This document shows, in pieces, positions 53,449 through 61,454 of a DNA stretch of 64,000 bases (position 1 is its first letter; each line of letters begins with the position of its first letter). Below the pieces are notes generated by a model, which was not told the origin of the DNA, did not search any database, and saw nothing but the letters and a program-made list of their open reading frames with translations. This DNA is from Eriocheir sinensis (taxonomy: Eukaryota; Arthropoda; Malacostraca; Decapoda; Varunidae), in NCBI RefSeq assembly GCF_024679095.1, contig NC_066512.1:13919536-13983535 (forward strand). Direction: 5' to 3'. Position numbers and translations under genes: made by a program.

Positions 53449-53523
53449 CTTTAAGTTGTATCTTGTGAAGGGCCTCAAAGTTGTGGGTGTGGATGGCGTG
53501 GGCGAGCGCAGGCACGAACTTCC
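53449..53523 (-). CDS. CPVL-like: Serine carboxypeptidase exon after the nucleophile
   Basis: 75 bp: two bases finish the Gly of SYAG, then come KFVPALAHAIHTHNFEALHK and IQLK plus one base. The GK(F/Y)VPALA motif directly follows the catalytic GxSYAG in S10 enzymes, so this pairs with the exon at 62,082, giving an intron of 8,558 bp. The acceptor is TTTTCCTAAG with a strong pyrimidine tract lying within 57 bases of the Polinton end; the donor AAAG/GTATAC runs into triplet repeats. Confidence 0.9.
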
Positions 53524-53574
53524 CTTAGGAAAACAATATCATGAAAATGAAAACGATGAGAGGAGAAAAAAGTC

Positions 53575-53580
53575 GAGATA
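53575..53580. repeat. Left target-site duplication of the Polinton (GAGATA)
   Basis: GAGATA directly precedes the AGTAGTG terminus. The identical hexamer follows the other terminus at 61,210-61,215. Six-base duplications are characteristic of Polinton/Maverick integration. Confidence 0.93.
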
Positions 53581-54168
53581 AGTAGTGGGTAATGGCGACA
53601 GTGACGGGACTAAAAAAAATCGCAAGCATGATCAAGAATTAGCGCCAGAATCACGTTGAAAAATTTTATACGTCGAAAATGCGCGGCCGGCCGGGCAGCC
53701 AGCCGGGCAGCCAGCCAGCCAGCCGCCGGGGGGACCTACCCACCACCCAACCGGGGAGTGGTCAGAGCTACCCAAGGTGACCATCCACCCCCCCCACCCC
53801 CCACCTCCACCCCACCACCTTCCGGCGTGCCCACGCAACCGTGTCTCCCCTTACCCCCTCTATACCCACCCCTTTCGTGAGCGTCAGCTCGTTGGGCGGA
53901 GGCCTGTGGCTACCACCGTACCGGGGCGTTACCCTCCTGCCGGGGGATCGGTTAGGGGCGTCCTTTCGCACCGTGCCGGGGCGTCACCCTCCTGCCGGGG
54001 ATCGGTTAGGGGCGTCCTTTCGTACCGGGCCGGGGCGTCACCCTCCTGCCGGTGATCGGTTAGGGGCGTCCTTTCGCACCGTGCCGGGGCGTCACCCTCC
54101 TGCCGGGGATCGGTTAGGGGCGTCCTTTCGCACCGTGCCGGGGCGTCACCCTCCCCCGGGTGGACATA
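53581..54168. repeat. Polinton left terminal inverted repeat
   Basis: It matches the right end in reverse: AGTAGTG, ATGG.GACAGTGACGGGACT, AAAATTTTATACG.CGAAAATGC, GCGGCC, the GGCTGGCTGGCT-type block, CCACCACCCAACCGGGGAGT, CTTCCGGCGTGCCCACGC and GAGGCCTGTGGCTACC. The inner part (53,920-54,168) is a tandem array. An extra copy of the CCGGCGTGCCCACGC...GTGGCTACC block at 54,255-54,345 shows that this end has been rearranged. Confidence 0.9.
53920..54168. repeat. About 55 bp tandem repeats inside the left TIR
   Basis: About five units of GGGGCGTCACCCTCCTGCCGG / GGATCGGTTAGGGGCGTCC / TTTCGCACCGTGCC, period 54-56 bp, nearly identical. The mirrored array is at 60,557-60,893. Direct, ungapped repeats with no unique spacers rule out a CRISPR-type structure. 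Confidence 0.93.
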
Positions 54169-54345
54169 AGGCCTGTGTTTTGGAGCACGACATGCGTGTT
54201 TGGGCGGGAAAAAACTGGTGTGCATGCAGCTTGGTCCCCCCACACCCCCACCTTTCCGGCGTGCCCACGCCACCGTTTCTCCCCCACCCCCTCCATACCC
54301 ACCCCTTCGCGAGCGGTGACTTGTTGGGCGGCGCCTTGTGGCTAC

Positions 54346-55507
54346 CATTCCCCCTCCCTCTCCCTCTCTGACAGCGTGGATCAAAGACTGGCTCACTGAA
54401 AGAAAACAACTAGTTGTACTCAACGGACAGGCCTCCGAGTGGCTCCCGGTCACAAGTGAAGTGCCCCAGGGGTCAGTGCTGGGACCCATACTTTTCATCA
54501 TATATATCAACGACCTAGAACTAGGATTAAAATCCAATCTTTCAAAATTTGCCGACGACACAAAGGTGGGTGGGAAGGCCCTCACGACGGCAGACTGCGA
54601 AATTATCCAGAGAGACCTGGACCAGATCACTCGGTGGTCAGAAAAATGGCAGATGTCCTTCAACACTACCAAATGTAAAGTAATGCATATCGGATCCAGA
54701 AACAGGAACCACATATACCACATGGGTGGCGAACCACTACATGTTGTGCAAGAGGAAAGAGACCTCGGGGTCACCATCAGCAGTGACTTGAAACAAACAA
54801 AACACTGCAAGTCCGCCTGTAAGAAAGCCAATACAATGCTTGGGTTCATATCGAGGAACTTCGAATACAAGACGCCGGGAGTTATGTTATCCTTGTATAA
54901 TTCGCTGGTAAGGCCCCACCTGGAATACGCCGTGCAATTCTGGTCTCCTAATTACAGGAAAGACATTGAATTACTTGAGAGAGTACAGCGCCGCGCCACG
55001 AAGATGATACCATCACTGAGGACGAAACCCTATGAAGAACGACTCGAGCGACTCAACCTCTTCACGTTGGAAAAGAGACGACTGCGGGGAGACATGATAC
55101 AAGTCTTTAAGTACCTGAACAAGCTCAGCAACGTTGATTACTCCAAACTCTTCACGCTACAAAGTAACCTGAGAACAAGAAACAACGGAAAAACAATTCA
55201 AGCAAAGCGATGCAATACCGACATCGGCAGGAGTTATTTCTCGAATAGAGTTGTTCGCCACTGGAACAGCCTTCCTGCAGAAGTGGTAAGCGCAGAAACC
55301 ATCAACTCCTTCAAGAAACGCATTGATCGCCACTTTGCTGCAACGGGTGTGAACTGAACGTTCCCAAGAGTAGGTACACAAGTGCTTTAATCCTTCCCTG
55401 CAAGCCACTCCTATGGCAAACGGATTGATTAAATCACTGAACGCAGGCAGCCTAGTAATGAGCCAACAGGCTTTCTGCTGCCTGCTAGTCCATGTTTCCA
55501 TGTTTCC
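54346..55507 (+). pseudogene. CR1-like LINE inserted in the Polinton (RT C-terminal half)
   Basis: A single open frame of about 325 codons reads [120 protein letters not shown] and a full C-terminus ending RHFAATGVN at 55,357. The FADD catalytic block is intact and the frame has no breaks, so the copy is young. The 3' UTR ends in CCATGTTTCCATGTTTCC. The 5' end is truncated and starts in a CT-rich tract (54,347-54,368). Confidence 0.92.
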
Positions 55508-55565
55508 CTCCCGCTATTGATTTTTTTTTCCAGTTTGCCAGCATGTGCGTGTGTATGTGTGTATG

Positions 55566-55841
55566 TCTTTGTCCACTGCTCACATCCTGGATAACATCTT
55601 GAGTAAACTTAAGCGCTGAGGGCTTAACGGTTCTGAATAGAAAGGGCATTACACTCTTGGCTAGGTTTGCGAGCGTACTAAAAATACCGCCACCTCTTTG
55701 ATGTAGTCTTGCAGGATGGGCGAAATGCACAATTCGAACATTGCCAAAACCACCCCCCACCTGATGTGGAAAGCTACTCAAAAGACTTGAAAATTCACCC
55801 TCCGTAGGCAGAAGAAACACTGTTCGCGATGATGACTGCAT
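55566..55841 (-). pseudogene. Polinton pVI-like minor capsid/membrane protein, 3' truncated
   Basis: ATG at 55,841 is preferred over an upstream GTG at 55,847. About 90 residues are recognisable: a polar N-terminus, GGGFGNVRIVHF, then LHQRGGGIFSTLANLAKSVM and PFLFRTVKPSALKFT. An RGGG(I/L)-hydrophobic-helix-KP pattern is seen in adenovirus pVI-like and adintovirus minor proteins, which act on membranes or the capsid interior. From about 55,566 the frame enters a TGTGTATG-rich stretch without family pattern, so the 3' end is lost. The macro-domain gene ends 28 bases upstream. The family assignment is by pattern only. Confidence 0.5.
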
Positions 55842-55868
55842 GACCACTAGTTAAAAAAATATAAAACG

Positions 55869-56555
55869 TCATTTTTTATAGCTACACAGTGGTTTGTGTC
55901 TGTCGCCTATCCCCGCAGTTGAGGCTTTCGTGGGGAGATTCTTCGTCCCCTCTTCCTGCCTCAAGGGCATTACCTTAACGTTATTCAAATCTACTTGGTG
56001 GGCAAAAGATCTTAGCTCCTTCAAGTAGGCCACGTTCCATTCATGATCCATCTTTCCCCTTCGTCCTACGCCGGTAGGAAAAATGACTTTTCGAATGTTT
56101 TTTTTCTGCTTTACATAATCACCTAGCTCATTGAGGCAACATTTAAAATTATCGCGTCTGCTTTGCTTGGTGTCCGACATTAAACCGTTCACATAATGCA
56201 TATCTCTGCTGGTTTCAATAAAATATCTTGACACGTCATTATATTCTACAGAATCACCCTGACAAAATTGAGTCACCATACCCACCACAATGGGATAATT
56301 TGATTCCGCAGGTGGTTCCTTCACTACCAGCGACCCTACATTCGGTCTGTCACTCCAAACGACTCTGTTCAAATTATAAAGTTGTTTCCGATTTTCAAAG
56401 AGATTAGCATAGCCATACACTTCAGCCAAGTCCTTGGCTATACCGCTAAGTTTAAAACTGCTGGCGTTGATGGTGGTTACTAAACACACACTGTCGTCAA
56501 TGAACTGGCGATCGGTCATTCGCCCCTTCACAGGAATGATGGGATAGTCTGACAT
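55869..56555 (-). CDS. Polinton-borne macro-domain (ADP-ribose-binding fold) protein
   Basis: 228 residues, ATG at 56,555, no breaks. The order is: N-terminal MSDYPIIPVKGRMTDRQ; about 55-100 the block ANLFENRKQLYNLNRVVWSD and RPNVGSLVV; about 112-117 VVGMVTQ; about 150-165 RRDNFKCCLNELGDYVKQ; about 170-190 IRKVIFPTGVGRRGKMDHEW; then YLKELRSFA. The run (V/I)-hydrophobic-TQ ... R...F..CL ... VIFP.G.G ... W ... L..F is the macro-domain pattern of viral and cellular ADP-ribose-binding or hydrolysing proteins. Whether it hydrolyses ADP-ribose cannot be told. A TATA-like box lies about 100 bases upstream. It is the best preserved accessory gene of the element and follows the unassigned ORF by 107 bases. 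Confidence 0.75.
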   Translation of the reverse strand: MSDYPIIPVKGRMTDRQFIDDSVCLVTTINASSFKLSGIAKDLAEVYGYANLFENRKQLYNLNRVVWSDRPNVGSLVVKEPPAESNYPIVVGMVTQFCQGDSVEYNDVSRYFIETSRDMHYVNGLMSDTKQSRRDNFKCCLNELGDYVKQKKNIRKVIFPTGVGRRGKMDHEWNVAYLKELRSFAHQVDLNNVKVMPLRQEEGTKNLPTKASTAGIGDRHKPLCSYKK

Positions 56556-56657
56556 GTTTATAGAAAAAATATATATTAATTCTCGCTCTTACTCACGCCC
56601 AGTGTCTCCCTGTCCCGCGAGGTCATACAAGTGTCTATATCCCACCCCAAAACAAAT

Positions 56658-56667
56658 CCTTTTTATA
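56658..56667 (-). promoter_or_regulatory. TATA-like box upstream of the macro-domain gene
   Basis: The minus strand reads GCGTATAAAAAGG about 105 bases before ATG 56,555, in the only real intergenic gap of the gene series. The position overlaps the last codons of the upstream ORF. It may give the macro-domain gene its own transcript. Confidence 0.4.
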
Positions 56668-57360
56668 CGCGATAATTCTCCCACGTCATACCCGGCATCT
56701 GCGCGGGGGCGGAGAAAGAAGGCGTGGGGCGTGGCTTTGCCCGAATTGGGGCACTTCTCCTTCCTCCCCCACCACCTCCTCCTCCTCCAAACAGTTGCTT
56801 CCTTGCCTTATTATTGCGTATAAATGAGGGATCTAAGTTTGTGCTGTGGAAAAGCATTTTAATAAATGATATATCATCAGCTTTGAAACCTAATTTGCTG
56901 TTGACGTCACTTAAGGTTTGCAATATATCAATGACGTTAAAATTATTAATGGGACTCAAAAGATTTCCGTTTGTATCCCATGTAATTCCTGGAGTATGTT
57001 TCATGAGAGCTAAGAAAGCTTTGGCATAATCCATTGAGTTGCTTTCATTCTAACATCAATCCTATTATCTATGGCAGGTTTCGAATCGATAGTATTTGTG
57101 GGGAACGTCGTGCGAGGACCTATGGCCGCTATAGATGGCGGGTGGTTGTTTTGGATTAATACATCTTGCAGCTCGCGTCTCTTTATATTTTTCAATGCAG
57201 TTGACGCCTTGACCGTCGAACCCGACAACGGTTTCCGCACTCTCTTTTCTTTTTTTTCTTCGTCCGTCTTTCTGTTTCGTTTTATGTTACGGCTCCCCGT
57301 AGAAGACTTGAGTAAAAATTGTTCTGCTGTTGATTTCGGGATGAGACAATATTCCTTCAT
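56663..57360 (-). pseudogene. Polinton ORF of unassigned function, frameshifted
   Basis: ATG at 57,360 overlaps the stop of the upstream gene (ATGA). The first part encodes MKEYCLIPKSTAEQFLLKS, a Lys/Arg-rich stretch with a likely nuclear-localisation character (KRNRKTDEEKKEKRVRK), and LQDVLIQN. A one-base shift in 57,034-57,050 leads to YAKAFLALMKHTPGITWDTN, NLLSPINNFNVIDILQTLSD, a poly-Gly run and a Pro/Ser-rich end. The ITW...G.L..P(I/V)...N(I/V)(I/V)D(I/L)(L/I) arrangement recurs, as I recall, in unnamed proteins of arthropod Polinton-like elements. No biochemical role is claimed. Confidence 0.55.
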
Positions 57361-57725
57361 TTTGTTAAAAGACCAGTTATGACGCTAGCTGCCAGAGGTA
57401 ACAGCACAGAGAGTATAGCACCGCCCCGCTGTGTTCGCAGTAGTTTTTTTTTTTTTAGTGTACTTACCCCCTTGTTGGCGAGTTTCTTTATGTGTTTTTT
57501 ATATTTGTTCAGGGATTTCACAATCTTTGTATTTCGCGTAAGATTAGTTTTTAGGAAATTTAGAAACACTTCTGACAAGCAATCTATATGTTTCTTGTTC
57601 AACACCGCAATTACTTTTTTCCGCTTGTTGGGGGAGAGTTTAGCCAACAACAAAACAAGATCCTTGTGAACAAAGGCGAGGGGAGGTGCTTTTTTTTTTC
57701 TTCTTGTTGGTGAATTCGAGGTCAT
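57357..57725 (-). CDS. Polinton small basic core-type protein with GG-hydrophobic C-terminus
   Basis: ATG at 57,725 overlaps the integrase stop (TAATG); an upstream TTG at 57,752 is less likely. 122 residues, strongly basic: TRRKKKAPP, LSPNKRKKVIAVLNKKHIDC, KYKKHIKKLANKGVSTLKKK and KLLRTQ, then RGGAILSVLLPLAASVITGL as a hydrophobic tail. A basic body ending in GG-hydrophobic resembles adenovirus pX/core-type and adintovirus virion core proteins, which bind packaged DNA. The stop overlaps the next ATG by four bases. The frame is intact. The role is inferred from composition and position. Confidence 0.6.
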   Translation of the reverse strand: MTSNSPTRRKKKAPPLAFVHKDLVLLLAKLSPNKRKKVIAVLNKKHIDCLSEVFLNFLKTNLTRNTKIVKSLNKYKKHIKKLANKGVSTLKKKKLLRTQRGGAILSVLLPLAASVITGLLTK

Positions 57726-58843
57726 TAGGAAATATCTTGAGCGTCTATCCAACAGTCTTGACTCGGATCATAACCCAACCAAGATACAAAAAATTGTTTG
57801 CGACCGTTCACCACTCTCGATTTTTTTATGATGATGGGGAAACGTCCGGGAGCTGAACTTTGATAAGCTCCTCTTTGGATGGGTTGATTGGATAAATCTT
57901 GCAAGGTATAACCCAATGGGGATTGTCGATAATCCACGCTTGCAATTTTAAATATTTCTTCTGTGTTTTGGATATGAAAGCCTCGGTTAAATTTAGAAGC
58001 TTTATCCGCGCCCACGAGTCGAACGTAGTCCCCGATGTTCAGCACACGACTGGCTTTACCTTGACGCTTTTCTCTGTTTTTATAATTATGCATTTTCTTA
58101 AACTGACGAATGATTCCTCGCGGGTCCTTCATGGCATGTACTTCGGCTGGGGGTTTTCCTAGACGTGCGTGAGGCGTGTGGTTATAGCTCTCGAGTACCT
58201 TCTGCAAGATGGAAATATACTCGAGTTTATTGTGAGCCGTCATATACCTATATATTCGACCTTTCAGAGTTCTGATAAATCGCTCAGCAAGGCTGCTTTT
58301 TATCTCTTGGGAGTAAACGCTGTACATTTTTTTGTCTTTACTTTGCAAATAGGTTTGAAGTGGACAATTATAGAACTCTTTGCCTCGGTCAACACAGAGC
58401 CTAGAGACCCCACTGAAAGCGGCGTCTTCCTCTAGCAATGTCTTAATTGCCATTACCATCGACTTTGCATCTTTACGTTTAAGAGGCAGGGCTTTAGCGT
58501 ACCTTGAAAATGCATGAACGCAGACTAAGATGTAATTATGACCTCTATTAAAGCGGGACAATTCTTTCATGTCTGCGAGATCTGCCGCTATGATAACTCG
58601 CGGTTTGGGACTGAGAATAGCGCGTCGCTTAAACTTATGGGGTTGTATCTTATGTAATGTGTGTGTTCTGCAACCTTCCATAAACTGTTCAACATCGCGC
58701 ATGGAAACGTCGGATTCAATGGCTCTCGCAGCTAAAAATAAAGGTCTCACTCTACTTAAGCCTCCAGGTACTTGAGGGTCTTCATAAAGTGACTTTAAAA
58801 GACGCGTCTTGGATGGGGCTAGCATATCGCTCACTCTCTCCAC
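57725..58843 (-). CDS. INT: Polinton integrase with C-terminal chromodomain
   Basis: About 366-372 residues; ATG at 58,825 is likelier than GTG at 58,843. Residues counted from GTG: an N-terminal region with LYEDPQVPGGLSRVRPLFLA and CRTHTLHKIQPHKFKR; an RNase H-fold core with catalytic D88 (IIAADLADM), D152 (RLCVDRGKEFYN) and E187 (SLAERFIRTLKG), the last two 34 residues apart; then SYNHTPHARLGKPPAEV; an SH3-like RVLNIGDYVRL; and a chromodomain (about 333-372: PIIIKKSRVVNGRKQFFVSW, then LGYDPSQDCW). The YNxxPH..LGxxPAEV pattern and chromodomain are typical of Polinton integrases, which insert the linear DNA and give 6 bp duplications. The frame is intact and all three catalytic residues are kept. 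The start overlaps the ATPase end. Confidence 0.93.
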   Translation of the reverse strand: MERVSDMLAPSKTRLLKSLYEDPQVPGGLSRVRPLFLAARAIESDVSMRDVEQFMEGCRTHTLHKIQPHKFKRRAILSPKPRVIIAADLADMKELSRFNRGHNYILVCVHAFSRYAKALPLKRKDAKSMVMAIKTLLEEDAAFSGVSRLCVDRGKEFYNCPLQTYLQSKDKKMYSVYSQEIKSSLAERFIRTLKGRIYRYMTAHNKLEYISILQKVLESYNHTPHARLGKPPAEVHAMKDPRGIIRQFKKMHNYKNREKRQGKASRVLNIGDYVRLVGADKASKFNRGFHIQNTEEIFKIASVDYRQSPLGYTLQDLSNQPIQRGAYQSSAPGRFPIIIKKSRVVNGRKQFFVSWLGYDPSQDCWIDAQDIS

Positions 58844-59626
58844 GAGTACACAACCTCACAGGAGCCGTCGTTCGCTATGTTTGATCTCAGCGATAGGACC
58901 TCGGGGGTAGTTATACACACGTCGGCCATGAGATAGCCGTAAGGTTTTCCCGCAACAGCTCGCTTGTAGATGCTGAGAAATGCCTTGGCTCTGTCACGAC
59001 CATACAATTGACGACCTAGAAGTTCAATTTGACCAAGATCTCTTTGTTTAAGCAAAACGAAATGAGTGCAATTGAGGGATATGCTTCGCGCATACTTTCC
59101 CTGCATAAATAAGTTCTGAGAAATGAGTGTGGAGCTAAGGCCAAGATGTCTGCCTTTAATAAAAAATATTGGCGACGCTTTCATCATTGGCAGCGCGTAA
59201 AAAGTTATCGTCATATACTACTAACATAGATTTATTGTTCTGACAGAGATCAATTTCCTGTTCTGGGTCTATAATGTCCTTACTAAGTATTACTTTATTT
59301 TGCAGCTCTGGCAAGTCTTGAATGGGATGATGTGTTGCACCGCAAATAAGAACTCGATAAAATTTGTCACAATATTTCCGCACAAGTCCCGTCACTAGCT
59401 GTGTTTTCCCAGATCCTGACGCACCGGCCACAAATATCCTCCCTCCTCGCTCACGGGGAAATAAATCGATAAGGTCTTCCCCATAACACTCTTCCATGGC
59501 AAAAGTCTCGCGATGAGTGAGCGTTTTTTTTGCTGGCCCACTGATTTTAAAAGAGAGGGTGGATGGGTGTAATGTGAAGCACGATTGTGGCCGAACGGTT
59601 TTCTTCAAAGTATATTTTTCGTCCAT
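58831..59626 (-). pseudogene. Polinton A32-type packaging ATPase, one frameshift
   Basis: ATG at 59,626, beginning inside the 3' end of the penton-like gene. The first 150 residues hold the Walker A motif RIFVAGASGSGKTQLV, the strand YRVLICGATHHP and Walker B MLVVYDDNF. The second part, in the next frame from about 59,165, holds KGRHLGLSSTLISQNLF, ARSISLNCTHFVLLKQRD and YGYLMADV, the usual second half of FtsK/HerA-type viral genome-packaging ATPases. The frames change at a run of six T (plus-strand A at 59,161-59,166). A pseudogene is the simplest reading; assembly error or slippage would be alternatives. It would drive packaging of element DNA into capsids. Confidence 0.88.
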
Positions 59627-60425
59627 ACTGATCCGTCACCACTACCGCCACTGAATCTAAAGCATTTTTCGCCAACTTTTTATACAGAGGTCTTTGCACT
59701 GAGTAATAATTGTTACTCCCACCGTAAGGGAGAGTGGCTAAAATGTTCACAGTTTGGCTAGCAAATCGCGTGGGCTGGATTATGTCGCAATATAGGTGGA
59801 GATAGTCTACGTCGGCGTGGGGGTCTGGCGGGAAATCGGCATTAACCTGGCGAAGTGAGTAATGTGACTCCTCATCCGTGACGAATATATCATAGTAATG
59901 ATTAGGAATAAATCCAAGAATAGCCGCCAATCTGGGTTTAAATAACAAACTTATTTTGCAATAATTTAGATTACCGCAGCCATCTATAGAGCGTTTGTGG
60001 TAGCATACAAAATTTTTGGTCCAACTCAGTATTCCGCGTTCTCCATCAAAATAATCCTTGTAATTTGCAAACCCAAACACTCCATTTAAATTAGCTTGCC
60101 AGTATGTATTAAGGTCAGCCACAATTGCGCTTATTTGTTTGCTCGTTATATTTTTCGAGGGAGACAGCGAGTACCGCAACCGTTTTCCTGAGGTGTCATT
60201 GAGCGTTTCTGTGTAAACTTCCACTATGGCTTCTTTGTCTTCTCGATGGAGGGTGTATACTTCTCTAGGAATAAAAATACCGTGTAAGGCAACCTGATAA
60301 TCTCGGTCGGGGTGTAAATTTTACGGTATGATTTCATTTTTAAATGAACCCGGCACGTTGTCGGAATAAAGATCGCGACTTCCTAGGCTACTAAGGTATA
60401 TTATATGTTCGTCCGCGCTCGTCAT
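59547..60425 (-). pseudogene. Polinton penton-like minor capsid protein, one in-frame stop
   Basis: ATG at 60,425 opens MTSADEHIIYLSSLGSRDLY, then NVPGSFKNEI and a TAA at codon 35 (60,321-60,323). The same frame continues with HPDRDYQVALHGIFIPREVY and runs open to 59,547 (292 codons in all). Further landmarks are LAAILGFIPNHYYDIFV, DYLHLYCDIIQPTRFASQTV and a C-terminus VVVTDQYGRKIYFEENRSAT before VLHI. The N-terminal S.NVPG.F...L/I pattern and the D..G....F......VLH end are those of the putative minor capsid (penton-type) protein of adintovirus/Polinton elements. The capsid role is inferred from family pattern and context. Confidence 0.6.
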
Positions 60426-60556
60426 GTTAGCGAAAAAGACTGAGCTTGTTATGGTTTAGGCTTTAGCTTTTAAGTAACAGATCAATGATCGCTTTTAGCG
60501 CGAGCTCTGTCGCCGTTACAGCCACTCGCGTGAGCTCCTTTGTCTGAAACCCAGCC
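60426..60556 (-). promoter_or_regulatory. Upstream region of the Polinton gene series
   Basis: 131 bp between the inner edge of the right TIR and the first ATG at 60,425. No TATA box is obvious; TTACTTAAAAGC near 60,470 is the nearest. It would have to hold the leader promoter if the genes are co-transcribed. Confidence 0.35.
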
Positions 60557-61209
60557 CGGCCGATCACCGGCAGGAGGGTGACGCCCCGGCCCGGTACGAA
60601 AGGACGCCCCTAACCGATCCCCGGCAGGAGGGTGACGCCCCGGCACGGTGCGAAAGGACGCCCCTAACCGATCCCCCGGCAGGAGGGTGACGCCCCGGCA
60701 CGGTGCGAAAGGACGCCCCTAACCGATCCCCCGGCAGGAGGGTGACGCCCCGGCACGGTGCGAAAGGACGTCCCTAACTGATCCCCGGCAGGAGGGTGAC
60801 GCCCCGGCACGGCGCGAAAGGACGCCCCTAACCGATCTCCGGCAGGAGGGTGACGCCCCTAACCGATCCCCCGGCAGGAGGGTGACGCCAGTACGGCGGT
60901 AGCCACAGGCCTCCGCCCAACGAGCTGACGCTTGCGAAAAGGGGTGGTTATAGAGGGGATAGGGGGAGACACGGTGGCGTGGGCACGCCGGAAGGTGGTG
61001 GTGGTGGTGGTGGGGTGCGGGGGGGATGGTCACTTTGGGTAGTTTTGACCACTCCCCGGTTGGGTGGTGGGTAGGTCCCCCCGGCGGCTGGCTGGCTGGC
61101 CGCGCATTTTCGCCGTATAAAATTTTATACGTGTCACTGGCTCCAATTATTTAGTCCTATCACTGTCGCCAAAATTTTAGTCCCGTCACTGTCACCATGG
61201 TACACTACT
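60557..61209. repeat. Polinton right terminal inverted repeat
   Basis: It mirrors the left end: starting from CACTACT at 61,203-61,209, then the GTCCCGTCACTGTC block, CGTATAAAATTTTATACG, GCGCATTTTCG, the GGCTGGCTGGC block, ACTCCCCGGTTGGGTGGTGG, GGCGTGGGCACGCCGG and GGTAGCCACAGGCCTCCGCC, and then an array of about seven 55 bp units (60,557-60,893) with some short units. The two arrays differ in unit number, so the TIRs are not identical in length. Confidence 0.92.
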
Positions 61210-61215
61210 GAGATA
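61210..61215. repeat. Right target-site duplication of the Polinton (GAGATA)
   Basis: GAGATA directly follows the CACTACT terminus and equals the hexamer at 53,575-53,580. Confidence 0.93.
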
Positions 61216-61454
61216 TTATTGGTTATAAAAATGAAGGGACGGCAGGGCAAGCAATGAATGTTGTAAAATTTAAGTCATTAGTCAAACATGCATTTGTTTC
61301 TCGTAGAGACAGGCAAGAGTTACGAAGAGCTGCTGGTCTTAAGAGCAGCTTGACGAAGATAATTGTTGGGGGCCGGGATTGGGGGTGGAGTCTCAGTCTT
61401 CAACCCTCTTGTAGTGGAAGAGAGCCGTTCCCATCACTCGCATTACTGTTGTCA
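61216..61454. other. Intron sequence, no feature recognised
   Basis: Unique-looking intronic sequence between the Polinton and a foldback element. Confidence 0.5.

Larger units (their letters stand above)
53581..61209 (-). mobile_element. Polinton/Maverick element, internally deleted
   Basis: 7,629 bp between AGTAGTG and CACTACT termini, flanked by GAGATA on both sides. Long terminal inverted repeats, a chromodomain integrase, an A32-type ATPase and capsid-type genes define a Polinton (adintovirus-like group). All genes lie on the minus strand, so the 61,209 end is the upstream end for them. Typical elements are about 15-20 kb and include PolB, major capsid protein and protease, all absent here. 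A CR1-like LINE (54,346-55,507) stands at the place of the missing half. It is a relic with several broken genes, lying in an intron of the carboxypeptidase gene. Confidence 0.93.

Noticed and set aside
53920..54168. CRISPR-like regular repeats
   Set aside because: The units are directly tandem with no unique spacers, lie in a eukaryotic transposon TIR and are mirrored at the other end.
55869..56555. Protease or DNA-polymerase domain of the Polinton
   Set aside because: No Cys-His protease pattern and no PolB motifs (DxxSLYP or YxDTDS type) are present. The residue pattern fits a macro domain instead.
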